A stretch of DNA of 64,000 bases from Mesorhizobium sp. GbtcB19 (GTDB lineage: Bacteria; Pseudomonadota; Alphaproteobacteria; Rhizobiales; Rhizobiaceae). A program made the position numbers and the translations under genes. The stretch is from positions 1 to 64,000 of the forward strand of contig NZ_JAGXJY010000009.1 of the NCBI RefSeq assembly GCF_019091085.1, written 5' to 3'. Positions 33,488 through 41,995 of the stretch are shown piece by piece. The notes below the pieces were generated by a model. It saw only the letters and a program-made list of their open reading frames with translations. It searched no databases and had not been told where the DNA came from. Each line of letters opens with the position of its first letter. Within the stretch, counting starts at the first letter, position 1.

Positions 33488-33925
33488 TCATTGCTCCTCG
33501 TTGGGAGCAGATTTGTGGCCCGGCCTCTCGTCGTCGCTGAGCACGCCATCGCCGTTCTTGTCGAGCTTGGCGAAGCGTTTGGCGAGGAAAGCGTCGAGCT
33601 CGCCCTTGTCGACGAAACCGTCCTTGTTGGTGTCCAGGCGCGCGAAGGATTTGGCCGGATCGCCCTTGGCCTTGCGCGCGGTCTGGAAAGCCGTCCATTC
33701 GGCGAGGCTGACCTTGCCGTCATTGTCCGTGTCGGCCCGCATGAAGGCCCTTTCCCGCCGCGTCTCGAACTTCTCCAGCGTCAGGCCGGACTTGGCGGCA
33801 GAGGGAACCGAAGTGCTTGGTGCCGCCGGCGCCGGCGCGGGGGGAGGGGTCGGCGCCGTCGTCTGGGCGACCGCGACCGCGGTCTGCAAGCCAAGGGCAA
33901 CGACGAATAGGGTGGGGCGGATCAT
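33488..33925 (-). CDS. Exported EF-hand calcium-binding protein
   Basis: 145 aa. Signal peptide at about residues 1-20 (IRPTLFVVALGLQTAVAVAQ), a Pro/Ala-rich linker (about 22-40), then three EF-hand loops: DTDNDGKVSLAEW, DTNKDGFVDKGEL and DKNGDGVLSDDE. First gene of the leftward operon with the ECF sigma factor, so it may bind periplasmic Ca2+ in the same stress circuit. The C-terminus is charged. Confidence in calcium binding is high, in role low. Confidence 0.88.
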   Translation of the reverse strand: MIRPTLFVVALGLQTAVAVAQTTAPTPPPAPAPAAPSTSVPSAAKSGLTLEKFETRRERAFMRADTDNDGKVSLAEWTAFQTARKAKGDPAKSFARLDTNKDGFVDKGELDAFLAKRFAKLDKNGDGVLSDDERPGHKSAPNEEQ

Positions 33926-34072
33926 GCTCTCGTCTCCGGTTGGGCGCAGCCATTGGCGGCCACGCTTCAGCCGTTAAACGCGAGGCAGAGCAAAATCCGT
34001 CGGTGGCTTACCGACACGATCGAAGCCATCTCCGGCGAGGCCGGACGGTGCCGCTTTCGGCAGGCGCAAAAC

Positions 34073-34261
34073 CTATTTCGGTTGATCGACCACCACCAGC
34101 TGATCCGGCTTGAAGCCGGCATGCTGCGGGATCCAGACGTCGCCGTCGCGGTTGAACCAGTGGCACAGATACATGCCCGAGGCCGCGCCGTCGCTGACGG
34201 TCATTTGCGGGCCTCCGGATTTCAGCCTGACGACGTCTCCGGTCTTGAAACTATTGGGCAT
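34073..34261 (-). CDS. YodC-like (DUF2158) small protein
   Basis: 62 aa from the ATG at 34261 with GGGAGGT upstream. The motif FKTGDVVRLKSGGPQMTVSD with a later CHWF is typical of the YodC family, here with an extra acidic/aromatic middle (NRDGDVWIPQH). Single gene between the EF-hand gene and a tRNA. Function unknown. Confidence 0.85.
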   Translation of the reverse strand: MPNSFKTGDVVRLKSGGPQMTVSDGAASGMYLCHWFNRDGDVWIPQHAGFKPDQLVVVDQPK

Positions 34262-34366
34262 TTCGACCTCCCATGCTGACAAGGGGAGTGTCCCACCAAC
34301 GGCGATTCCCGACAATAGCCGAGATGCGCCGAGGCGTTGTGCGGAAGCAGGAAATGCAAGGAAAAC

Positions 34367-34442
34367 TGGTGCCGCTTGCGTGACTCGAACACGCGACCCC
34401 ATCATTACGAATGATGTGCTCTACCAACTGAGCTAAAGCGGC
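34367..34442 (-). tRNA. tRNA-Thr (anticodon CGT)
   Basis: On the minus strand the cloverleaf reads GCCGCTT (acceptor), TAGCTCAGTTGGTAGAGC (D arm), anticodon stem CATCA/TGATG around TTCGTAA, GTTCGAGTC (T loop) and AAGCGGC A CCA. The acceptor pairs perfectly and CCA is encoded. 76 bases. No integrated element is seen at either end. Confidence 0.97.
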
Positions 34443-34782
34443 CCGGGAAGCATCGCGCTTCCAGAATGGGCTGCGTGATAGACTCAACCGCTCGCTAATT
34501 CAAGATGGGCAGCGGCGAATTCCGGCCCTGAGCTCGGCAATTCCCTCATACGGTTAGCGCGCAAAGGATGCGGCTGAAGCCTGTGGCAGCCTGCAAACCA
34601 GCCCGTGAATGGCAACCCGGCGGATGGGTTGTCGTGGCGCCCGCGCGGAAAAATGTTGATTCTTCAACAAAAAATGCCGAAATGGCGTTGAATGCGGCAA
34701 GCCAGCCGCTCGCCCGTTGATTGATTGGTCGCCTGCGGCTAACGATCAGGAAACCGGGAGCGGACGCTGAGAGGGAGCTCGC
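34443..34782. other. 340-bp gap, no gene seen
   Basis: Lies between tRNA-Thr and the TTG-start membrane protein. It should hold the tRNA promoter (leftward) and that of the membrane protein (rightward). I see a partial palindrome GTTGATTCTTCAAC near 34655 but no convincing regulator site, repeat or small gene. Confidence 0.5.
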
Positions 34783-35979
34783 TTGGACGCCATCGAGAAA
34801 GCGATCCGCAATGCCTTCGAGAAAGGCAATGCCGAGGACCGGGCGTTCCGCGAGAAGGTCTATCGATCGGCCTTTGCCGCGCTCGACCGCGTCTTGCAGG
34901 CCAATCCGAACGTCACCGTCGAGGCCGCCATCAGCCGCCGCAAGGCGGTGCAGGCCAAGATCACCGAGATCGAATCCGAATTCCTGCCGGCCGTCCCCGA
35001 TGTGACGCTGCCGCCGGAAAACGTGGTGCCGGCCGGCAATGCCGCGGCGGCGCCCGGTGTCGACGCCCCGGTCGCGTCGGCTGCGCCTTCGGTCGACGCG
35101 CCGCTGCCGCCGTCGCAAACCGCGTCGTCGCCCTCGATCAGCTTTGACGGTCCGGTTCAGCCCGATGCATCCGACCAGCCACGCTCGCGCGTGCTGCCGC
35201 GCGTGCCGGACATCATGCCGGACGAGACGGCGCTTCCCGACGCGCCGTCGCTCGATGATTCGCCAGGCGCCCCGGTCGGCAATGGCGCCCAGGTTACGCC
35301 CGACCGCGACGAGCGGCGGATCAGGGGCAGGCGCCTGCCGCTGACCGCGATCTTCGTCGTCGCGACATTGCTCGCGGCCGCCGGCATCGGCCTCTACTTC
35401 GCCAAGCAGACCGGGGTCTTCAAGACGGCGGCCGAGCTCAACACCGGCCCGCCCGAACCGACGCCGACGCTGGACGATGAGGACTCCTCGCAGCCGGCCG
35501 AACCCGGTTCGCCGCAGAAGCCCGGCCAGGCGGACCAGTCGAAGAACTGGATCAACGTCTTTTCGCCCGCCGATCCGACCCATGTCAGCACGCCCTCCGA
35601 CGCCAATGCCGAGGTGATGAAGGACGACACCGGTCAATTCCTGCGCATCCGGTCCGGCGCTTCCGGTTCTGCCATTGCCTTCGACGTCGGCCAGGGCGTG
35701 CTGGAGAAGCTTGCCGGCAAGCACGCCATGTTCGACATCGTCGCCCGCTCGGAAGAGGGCAAGGAGACGCAGATCTCGATCGACTGCAATTTCGGCGACC
35801 TCGGCGATTGCGGCCGCAAGCGTTACGCGGTCGGCCATGAGCGCAACGAATATCTGTTCGACGTGCAGTTCCCCAACAAGCACCCGGGCGCCGCCGGCAC
35901 CATCGCCGTCAATTCCGACTTCGACCAGAAGGGCAAGTCGGTCGACATCTACGAGATACGTGTTTCGATCGCGGAGTGA
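34783..35979 (+). CDS. Hypothetical single-TM protein
   Basis: 398 aa with a TTG start at 34783 supported by GAGGGAG upstream. Residues 1-70 are helical and charged (AIRNAFEKGNAEDRAFREKVY); about 75-180 are Pro/Ala/Ser-rich and disordered; one membrane segment is at about 186-206 (LTAIFVVATLLAAAGIGLYF); the rest, after a second linker, looks like a compact beta domain (about 250-398, VDIYEIRVSIAE at the end) presumably in the periplasm. I do not recognise the family. The convergent neighbour is the DNA ligase, 36 bp away. Confidence 0.8.
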   Translation: MDAIEKAIRNAFEKGNAEDRAFREKVYRSAFAALDRVLQANPNVTVEAAISRRKAVQAKITEIESEFLPAVPDVTLPPENVVPAGNAAAAPGVDAPVASAAPSVDAPLPPSQTASSPSISFDGPVQPDASDQPRSRVLPRVPDIMPDETALPDAPSLDDSPGAPVGNGAQVTPDRDERRIRGRRLPLTAIFVVATLLAAAGIGLYFAKQTGVFKTAAELNTGPPEPTPTLDDEDSSQPAEPGSPQKPGQADQSKNWINVFSPADPTHVSTPSDANAEVMKDDTGQFLRIRSGASGSAIAFDVGQGVLEKLAGKHAMFDIVARSEEGKETQISIDCNFGDLGDCGRKRYAVGHERNEYLFDVQFPNKHPGAAGTIAVNSDFDQKGKSVDIYEIRVSIAE

Positions 35980-36015
35980 GCGCCGCGTTCCGCCACGGAC
36001 GCCGATGCTGGTCTA

Positions 36016-37617
36016 TTAACGATCCAGCAGCGCCTGCAGCGTCTCGATGCGGTCGGCCTCGGCGGCCGGCTTGTCCCAGCGCAGCCGCGAGATGCGCGGA
36101 AAGCGCATCGCGACGCCCGATTTGTGCCGCGTCGAGCGGTTGAGGCCTTCGAAGGCCACCTCCAGCACCAGGCCATTCTTGCGGTCGGCGCGCACCGAGC
36201 GCACCGGCCCGAAACGCTCGATCGTGTTGTCGCGGACATATTTGTCGATCTCTCGCAGTTCCTCGTCGGTGAAGCCGAAATAAGCCTTGCCGACCGGCAC
36301 CAGCTCTTCTGCGCCTTCCGGTCCGGCCCAGACCCCGAACGTGTAGTCGGAGTAGAAGCTCGAACGCTTGCCGTGGCCGCGCTGCGCATACATCAGCACC
36401 GCGTCGACCGTATGCGGATCGCGCTTCCACTTGAACCACGGCCCCTTCGGCCGGCCGGCGAGATAGGGCGAATCCCAGCGCTTCAGCATCACCCCTTCGA
36501 TGATCGGATGCGGCGGTGCCTGGCGCAGCCGCTCCAGCGTCTCCCAATCGGAAAACGCGACCAGCGGCGAAAGGTCGAAGCGGCTGGGGTCGAGCGCCTC
36601 GACGAAGGCTTCCAGATGCTTGCGGCGTTCGGCGAAGGGCAGCGCGCGCAAATCCTCGCCATTGATCTGCAGCGCGTCGTAGCAGCGCATGAACGCCGGA
36701 TATTGCTGCTGGATTTTCGGCGACACGCTCTTGCGGTTCAGCCGTTGCTGCAAATCGGAGAAGGTCCCGGTCGCCTCGCGCGGATCGCCGACCAGCAGTT
36801 CGCCGTCGAGCGCCGCTTCGAAAGTCATCGCCGCGGCAAGGTCCGGGAAGGCGCCGGACACGTCGTCGCCGGTGCGCGAATAGAGCCGGCGCACGCCGCC
36901 TTCGCAGACCGCCTGCACGCGGATGCCGTCCCACTTCCATTCCGCCGCGTAGTCGGCCGGTTCGAGCTTTTCGAGGTCGCCGTCGTCGACGGCGTTGGAG
37001 AGCATCACCGGCCGGAACAGCGCGAGCGCCGCGCTCCTCGGCTTTTCCGCCCGGCCTTCCAGCCAGGCGAACAGCTCGGTGTAGGGCGGCGCCAGCCCGT
37101 GCCAGAGTTCCTCGATCTCGGCGACGTCGACCTTGCCGAGATCGGCCAGCGCCTGCTTCGCGAGCCGCGCCGACACGCCGATGCGCAAGCCGCCGGTCAC
37201 CAGCTTGATGATGGCGAAGCGCGCCGAGATGCTGGCGTCGTCGAGCAGCCGCGCCAGCACCTTCGGCCCGTCGGAGCGGCTTGCCGCCTGCAGCCTGCCG
37301 ACCACCTCGGCCAGCGTCGGCACGTGATTGGGGATGTGTCCTTGCGGTTGCGGCCAGACCAGCGACACGGTCTCGGCGAGGTCGCCGACATAGTCGTAGG
37401 AATAGCCGAACAGCACCGGGTCCATGCGCTCGACCACCAGCGCGCGCAGCATCGCCGGCTTCACCGCGGCGATCGTGAGGTCCCCGGTGATCGCCGCCAG
37501 CGCCAGCCCGCGGTCTGGGTCCTCGACGCTGCGGAAATAGTCGGTCAGCAGCGTCAGCTTGCCGTTGCGCGACGGCGTCAGCACGAGGCGGTCGAGGAGC
37601 TCGGCGAAGCGGTTCAT
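36016..37617 (-). CDS. ATP-dependent DNA ligase (cisplatin-damage-response type)
   Basis: 533 aa. The nucleotidyl-transfer lysine is K228 in EWKWDGIRVQ; later motifs include DGELLVGD, EGVMLKRWDSPY and WFKWKRDPHTVDAVLMYA. An N-terminal helical domain (1-200) and a C-terminal OB domain complete the usual build. It works with the MBL-fold exonuclease encoded upstream in DNA repair; relatives are linked to cross-link or cisplatin resistance. In many bacteria a Lhr-type helicase and the phosphoesterase PdeM are in the same cluster; neither is next to it here. A type A repeat separates ligase from exonuclease. Confidence 0.93.
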   Translation of the reverse strand: MNRFAELLDRLVLTPSRNGKLTLLTDYFRSVEDPDRGLALAAITGDLTIAAVKPAMLRALVVERMDPVLFGYSYDYVGDLAETVSLVWPQPQGHIPNHVPTLAEVVGRLQAASRSDGPKVLARLLDDASISARFAIIKLVTGGLRIGVSARLAKQALADLGKVDVAEIEELWHGLAPPYTELFAWLEGRAEKPRSAALALFRPVMLSNAVDDGDLEKLEPADYAAEWKWDGIRVQAVCEGGVRRLYSRTGDDVSGAFPDLAAAMTFEAALDGELLVGDPREATGTFSDLQQRLNRKSVSPKIQQQYPAFMRCYDALQINGEDLRALPFAERRKHLEAFVEALDPSRFDLSPLVAFSDWETLERLRQAPPHPIIEGVMLKRWDSPYLAGRPKGPWFKWKRDPHTVDAVLMYAQRGHGKRSSFYSDYTFGVWAGPEGAEELVPVGKAYFGFTDEELREIDKYVRDNTIERFGPVRSVRADRKNGLVLEVAFEGLNRSTRHKSGVAMRFPRISRLRWDKPAAEADRIETLQALLDR

Positions 37618-37656
37618 GATGGTGCGCGCCACGCCAATGGTGAGGGCCGGCGCGAG

Positions 37657-37826
37657 GCCCCCCTCTCTGGCCTGCCGGCCATCTCCCCCTCAAGGGGGGA
37701 GATTGGCAGCTTCAGCGCCGGCGCATTTCTTGTTACGTCGGAGATTAGCGAAAGCCGGCGTGACATCTGATCTCCCCCCTTGAGGGGGAGATGTCCGGCA
37801 GGACAGAGAGGGGGGCCGTAGAGCGC
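37657..37826. repeat. Type A palindromic element, copy 3
   Basis: Same orientation as copy 1: GCCTGCCGGCCATCTCCCC, the GATTGGCAGCTTC.GCGCCGGCGC middle, GCGAAAGC, and the end AGATGTCCGGCAGGACAGAG. The right flank CCGTAGAGCGC matches, inverted, the left flank of copy 1. It lies between the exonuclease and ligase genes. Confidence 0.9.
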
Positions 37827-37855
37827 CGCGATGGCGATTGGCGAACACTGTTCCA

Positions 37856-38866
37856 TCAGTCGCCCTCGTCCTCGTACCCCACCAGATGCAGCGGCCGCGC
37901 CGCTATGCCCTCCAGCTCGCACCAGCGCACCAGCGCCTCCTCGCGGCCATGCGTGACCCAGATTTCCTCGGCACCGGTTTCCTTGATCGTGACGATCAGC
38001 TCATCCCAGTCGGCATGGTCCGAAATGATCAGCGGCAGTTCGACGCCGCCTTGCTTGGCGCGCTGGCGGATGCGCATCCAGCCAGAGGCGAAGCAGGAGA
38101 TCGGGTCCGGGAAACGCCGCGCCCAGCGGTCGGCGAAGGCCGATGGTGGTCCGACCACGATGGCGCCGGCGAAATCGGCCTTGGCTCCGCTCTCCACCGT
38201 CCCCGGCTCCAGCCGGCCGAGATCGATGCCCTGGCTCTGATAATAGTCGCTGAGCTTCGCCAGCGCGCCATGGATATAGATCGGCCTGTCGTAACCGGCA
38301 TCGCGCAGCAGCCGCATCACGCGCTGCGCCTTGCCGAGCGCATAGGCGCCGATCAGATGCGAGCGTTCGGGAAATTGCGCCGCCGACTTGAGCACGCGCG
38401 CGATCTCCTCGTGGTCCGGCGGATGGCGGAACACCGGCAGGCCGAAGGTCGCTTCGGTGATGAAGACGTCGCAGCGGATCGGCTCGAACGGCAGGCAGGT
38501 GGCGTCCTTCTGGCGCTTGTAATCGCCGGAGGCGACGATGCGCATGCCCCCATGCTCGACGGCGATCTGCGCCGAGCCCAGCACATGGCCGGCCGGATGG
38601 AAGGTGACGGCAATGCCGTTGATGTCGACCGTCTCGCCGAGGGTTGCGGCCTGCGTCGTTCCGGCGAAATCCTCGCCATAGCGCAGCCCCATGATGTCGA
38701 GCGTCTCCTGGGTCGCCAACACCGAGCGGTGGCCGGAGCGCGCATGGTCGGAGTGGCCATGCGTGATCAAGGCCCGCTCGACCGGCCGCACCGGGTCGAT
38801 GAAGAAATCACCTGGCGGGCAATAAAGGCCTTCCGGCCGGGATTTGAGCAGGTCGCTGGCGCGCAT
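37856..38866 (-). CDS. Ligase-associated MBL-fold DNA exonuclease
   Basis: 336 aa from the ATG at 38866. Metallo-beta-lactamase/beta-CASP protein with the metal motif THGHSDHARSGH, then a beta-CASP-like region and a final IWVTHGREEALVRWCE. RNase J/SNM1-type relatives degrade DNA or RNA ends; family members paired with ATP-dependent ligase act in DNA end processing. Same strand as the ligase, about 240 bp upstream of it, divergent from the methyltransferase gene. Confidence 0.9.
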   Translation of the reverse strand: MRASDLLKSRPEGLYCPPGDFFIDPVRPVERALITHGHSDHARSGHRSVLATQETLDIMGLRYGEDFAGTTQAATLGETVDINGIAVTFHPAGHVLGSAQIAVEHGGMRIVASGDYKRQKDATCLPFEPIRCDVFITEATFGLPVFRHPPDHEEIARVLKSAAQFPERSHLIGAYALGKAQRVMRLLRDAGYDRPIYIHGALAKLSDYYQSQGIDLGRLEPGTVESGAKADFAGAIVVGPPSAFADRWARRFPDPISCFASGWMRIRQRAKQGGVELPLIISDHADWDELIVTIKETGAEEIWVTHGREEALVRWCELEGIAARPLHLVGYEDEGD

Positions 38867-38974
38867 CCCTCGAAGATAGTGGTTAAATTCAGCGCGGGAA
38901 GCCCGTTGCAAGAGACTGCTGACTCATCTTAAAGCCGCCCGGCCGGCTCATCTCGCCGGCAGGATCCTTCGCGA

Positions 38975-39919
38975 ATGAAACCGCTCCAGGCCTCGTCGGG
39001 CGATCTGAATGCCGACCGTCGCGCCGATTTCGCCGAGATGCTGCTCGCCTCGGGCGAGCCCGCGCAGGCGGCGGAGCTTCTGCTCGGCGCGCTGGAGCTC
39101 GCGCCGCAATGGGCTGCCGGCTGGTTTCGTCTCGGCGAAATGCAGGAAGCGGCTGGCCTGCCCGACCAGGCCGCGCGGGCCTGGGCCATGGCGCTGGAGC
39201 TCGAGCCCGCGGACCGCCTCGGCGCCGCGTTGAAGCTTCAGCTGATCGGCCGCGCTCCGGCTGCCGCGGCGCCACCAAGCGCCTTCGTCGAGACCTTGTT
39301 CGATCATTACGCCGACAGTTTCGAGGAATCGCTTGTCGAAAAGCTCGGCTATGGGCTGCCGGATTTCCTTGGCCAGGCCATTTGCAAGGCAAGGCCCGGC
39401 CGATTCCGGCTGGCCCTCGACCTCGGCTGCGGCACCGGCCTGATGGGCGAGAGGCTGCGCCCGTTCGTCGACCGGCTGGAGGGCTACGACATTTCGGCAG
39501 CCATGCTGAGGAAGGCGAAAGCCAAAGGCATCTACGATCTGCTGGCCAAGGCCGATCTTCAGCATTTCTCCCGCACCGGCGACAGGGCCGACCTCGTGGT
39601 CGCGGCAGACGTGTTCATCTATATCGGCGCGCTCGAACGCATCGTCAGCGCGGTGGCGGGCATGCTCGCCGGGGACGGCCTGTTCGCCTTCTCGGTCGAG
39701 ACGCTTGCCGGCGGCGGTGATTTCGCCCTGCGGCCGTCACGGCGTTATGCGCACACGGAGGCCTATGCGCGGCGCGTGCTTGCCGCCAACGGGCTTGCGG
39801 TCCTGTCGCTGGAGAGCATGGTTATCCGGCATGACCGGCGCGATCCCGTCGAGGGCCTTGCCATCGTGGCCAGCTTCCCGGCAACAGCTGCATCGGAGAA
39901 GAACCCGGCTACCGCATGA
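38975..39919 (+). CDS. TPR-domain class I SAM methyltransferase
   Basis: 314 aa. Residues about 10-90 form tetratricopeptide-like helices (RADFAEMLLASGEPAQAAELLLGAL). The methyltransferase part begins near 140 with motif I ALDLGCGTGLMGERL and continues with LEGYDISAAMLRKAKAKG and LVVAADVFIYIGALE. This is a standard Rhizobiales protein, sometimes grouped with trans-aconitate or Tam-like methyltransferases, but the substrate is unknown. Its stop overlaps a possible upstream extension of the following lipoprotein gene, so the two may be co-transcribed. Confidence 0.88.
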   Translation: MKPLQASSGDLNADRRADFAEMLLASGEPAQAAELLLGALELAPQWAAGWFRLGEMQEAAGLPDQAARAWAMALELEPADRLGAALKLQLIGRAPAAAAPPSAFVETLFDHYADSFEESLVEKLGYGLPDFLGQAICKARPGRFRLALDLGCGTGLMGERLRPFVDRLEGYDISAAMLRKAKAKGIYDLLAKADLQHFSRTGDRADLVVAADVFIYIGALERIVSAVAGMLAGDGLFAFSVETLAGGGDFALRPSRRYAHTEAYARRVLAANGLAVLSLESMVIRHDRRDPVEGLAIVASFPATAASEKNPATA

Positions 39920-39993
39920 GCCCGTGCTTGCTGCGAAAAAGCCTGAATGGCATGGTCGGGGTGGCGCGGGGCAGACATCACGAGGAGAAATCC

Positions 39994-40368
39994 ATGCGCT
40001 GGACCATGGTTGCGTTGGCGTCTTGCCTGACGGTCGCCGGATGTGTCGGCGGCACGTCGATGGCCGAGCGCCAGGACGAGGATGTCCAATCCTCATTGCA
40101 ATATGACGATGTGCCTTGCGATCAATTGCTGGCGCAGCGCAATCAGCTAGCGCAGCAGAACAGTCTGCCCGTCACCGCCAAGCCGGGCTTCTCCAATCCG
40201 GCGATGGGCTTCGGTCCGTTCATGCCCGACACGCGCTCCAAGGCACAGCGCGCCAGCAACAAGGCGAGCGGTGAGATCGACGCCATGAACCGCTCGATCG
40301 AGCGCCGCGACTGCGGCAAGCCGAAGAAGAAGGAAAGTTTCGGGCTGCCTGGTTCGAAACCGTCCTGA
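39994..40368 (+). CDS. Small lipoprotein
   Basis: 124 aa from the ATG at 39994 with AGGAGAAAT upstream. Lipobox LTVAGC gives an acylated cysteine at residue 17. The mature part is hydrophilic with two cysteines (VPCDQLLAQRNQLAQQN and RRDCGKPKK). No domain is recognised. It follows the methyltransferase by 74 bp. Confidence 0.8.
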   Translation: MRWTMVALASCLTVAGCVGGTSMAERQDEDVQSSLQYDDVPCDQLLAQRNQLAQQNSLPVTAKPGFSNPAMGFGPFMPDTRSKAQRASNKASGEIDAMNRSIERRDCGKPKKKESFGLPGSKPS

Positions 40369-40435
40369 GAATTCGCTAACCCGCTCTACGATCGGTCGGA
40401 TCGTTGATCCTTTCCCGTCTCTGAAAGCTCACCGG

Positions 40436-40966
40436 ATGAACCTCGCGGACCTCGGCAACCGTATTTGTATCCTTGGGCCATCCAACAGCGGCAAGTCGAC
40501 GCTCGCCAATGCGATTGCGCGCAAGCGGGGCCTGGAGCCCGTTCACCTCGATCTGCTGCATCATTTGCCCAATACCGATTGGGAGCCGCGCCCAAAGAGC
40601 GAATTCGTCGCCCTGCATGACGCCGCGATCGCCGGCGAGCGCTGGGTGATGGACGGCAATTACTCGGTCTGCATGCCGCAGCGCTTTGCGCGCGCGACGG
40701 GTTTGATCCTGCTGGATATCTCCACATCAGCGAGTTTGCTGCGGTACTTTCGGCGAACGCTGTTCGAGGCCAAAAGGCATGGCGCCCTCGAAGGCGGGCG
40801 CGACAGCGTCAAATGGGATATGATCCACCACATTGCTGTGGTCACGCCACGAAATCGCCAGCGATACCGAACGATGTTCGAGGAACTCAATCTGCCGAAA
40901 CTGCGGCTCACCTCCGTGCGAGCAATCAAGCAGTGCTTTCGCGCATGGGGCCTGACCCTGAATTAA
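40436..40966 (+). CDS. P-loop kinase-like protein (FlaR/topology-modulation type)
   Basis: 176 aa. Walker A GPSNSGKSTLANAIA at residues 14-28, then LDLLHHLPNTDWEPRP, DGNYS and the arginine-rich lid RYFRRTLFEAKRHG: the pattern of the small adenylate-kinase-like 'DNA topology modulation protein' group. Substrate unknown. Its stop overlaps the stop of the convergent reductase gene by four bases. Confidence 0.85.
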   Translation: MNLADLGNRICILGPSNSGKSTLANAIARKRGLEPVHLDLLHHLPNTDWEPRPKSEFVALHDAAIAGERWVMDGNYSVCMPQRFARATGLILLDISTSASLLRYFRRTLFEAKRHGALEGGRDSVKWDMIHHIAVVTPRNRQRYRTMFEELNLPKLRLTSVRAIKQCFRAWGLTLN

Positions 40967-41904
40967 TATCCGGCCGTGCGGTCGACCAGGTTCTCGAGCT
41001 TCTCGCCGCGCTCGAAGGCCGCCATCTGGCGAAGCATAGGCGGCACCAGATGGGCAGGGTCGGACGTCGCTGCCGCATGCGGCGTGACGAACACTTTCGG
41101 ATGGCTCCACAGCGGGCTGGTCTTCGGCAGCGGCTCGACCTCGAACACGTCGAGGCTGGCCTCCTTCAGCGTCCCGTCCTCCAGCGCGCGCACTATGTCG
41201 GCGTCCTTCTGCAGCCGCCCGCGCCCGGCATTGATCAGCACCGCGCCGCCAAGCCCGTTGCGCCGGCGCAATTCCTTGAGCAGCCCGTAATTGACGATGC
41301 CTTGGGTTTGCGGCGTCAGCGGCAAAAGCACGACCAGGATGTCGGTGGCGTTGAGGAACGGGATCAGCCCCGCCTCGCCGGAATAGGTCGAAACACCCTT
41401 CGTCGGCCGCTCGCTGCGCGACCAGCCGTTGACGGCAAAGCCGAGGGACTTGAGCGCCGAAGCCGCGGCGCGGCCGAGACTGCCAAGCCCCATGATGCCC
41501 ACGGAAATGTCGCCGGCCACCCGTTGCGGCGGCTCGTGCCAGATCTTCTTCTGTTGCTGGCCCCGATAGAGCATGGCCTGGCGATGATGGTCGAGCACTC
41601 GCCAGACGACGTATTCGACCATGTGCTGGGTGAGGTTGTCGGCGACGATCTTGACGATCGGCACATCGGGCAGGCCGGGATCGGCAAAGATGTGGTCGAC
41701 GCCAGCGCCGATCGAAAAGATGACGCGCAGATTGGGCAGCGACTTGAGAAGGTTGGGTTTCTGCTTCCACACCACCGCATAGGTGATCGACGGATCGTTG
41801 GCGCCGTTCGGCTCCAGCACGACCTCGCGCTCGGCCGAGAGCAGCTCATGCCAGCGCTGCGGGTGGATGCCGGTGAGGGCAAGCAGGATTTTGCCTTTTT
41901 CCAT
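40963..41904 (-). CDS. ghrA: Glyoxylate/hydroxypyruvate reductase A (D-2-hydroxyacid dehydrogenase)
   Basis: 313 aa. NAD(P)-binding motif GLGSLGRAAASALKSLGF with GWSRSER pointing to NADPH, VLLPLTPQTQGIV, then the catalytic arginine in INAGRG, the glutamate in DVFEVEPLP and the histidine in VTPHAAATSDP. Length and order match GhrA, which reduces glyoxylate and hydroxypyruvate. Stand-alone gene followed upstream by a type C repeat. Confidence 0.9.
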   Translation of the reverse strand: MEKGKILLALTGIHPQRWHELLSAEREVVLEPNGANDPSITYAVVWKQKPNLLKSLPNLRVIFSIGAGVDHIFADPGLPDVPIVKIVADNLTQHMVEYVVWRVLDHHRQAMLYRGQQQKKIWHEPPQRVAGDISVGIMGLGSLGRAAASALKSLGFAVNGWSRSERPTKGVSTYSGEAGLIPFLNATDILVVLLPLTPQTQGIVNYGLLKELRRRNGLGGAVLINAGRGRLQKDADIVRALEDGTLKEASLDVFEVEPLPKTSPLWSHPKVFVTPHAAATSDPAHLVPPMLRQMAAFERGEKLENLVDRTAGY

Positions 41905-41938
41905 TCGCGGATTTTTCTTCCCTGTTTTGTCGGTCCCG

Positions 41939-41988
41939 AAGCAATTCCGGGAAAAGTGTAGCGGCTTTCCGTCGGGAATTGCGCGAAA
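41939..41988. repeat. Type C hairpin repeat, copy 3
   Basis: GCAATTCCGGGAAAAGTG, loop, then TTTCCGTCGGGAATTGCG, same orientation as the 2226-2280 copy. It lies between the stop of the Yej-type ATPase gene (41996) and the start of ghrA. Confidence 0.85.
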
Positions 41989-41995
41989 TAGATAA

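Noticed and set aside
34367..34442. tRNA-Thr as an integration site of a genomic island
   Set aside because: No integrase gene and no repeated tRNA 3' end were seen on either side within the window.
34650..34668. GTTGATTCTTCAAC as an FNR-type box
   Set aside because: Only the left half fits TTGAT; the right half lacks ATCAA.
35909..37693. Alternative minus-strand frame over the DNA ligase
   Set aside because: Arg/Gly-rich out-of-frame reading; the ligase frame contains all nucleotidyl-transfer motifs.
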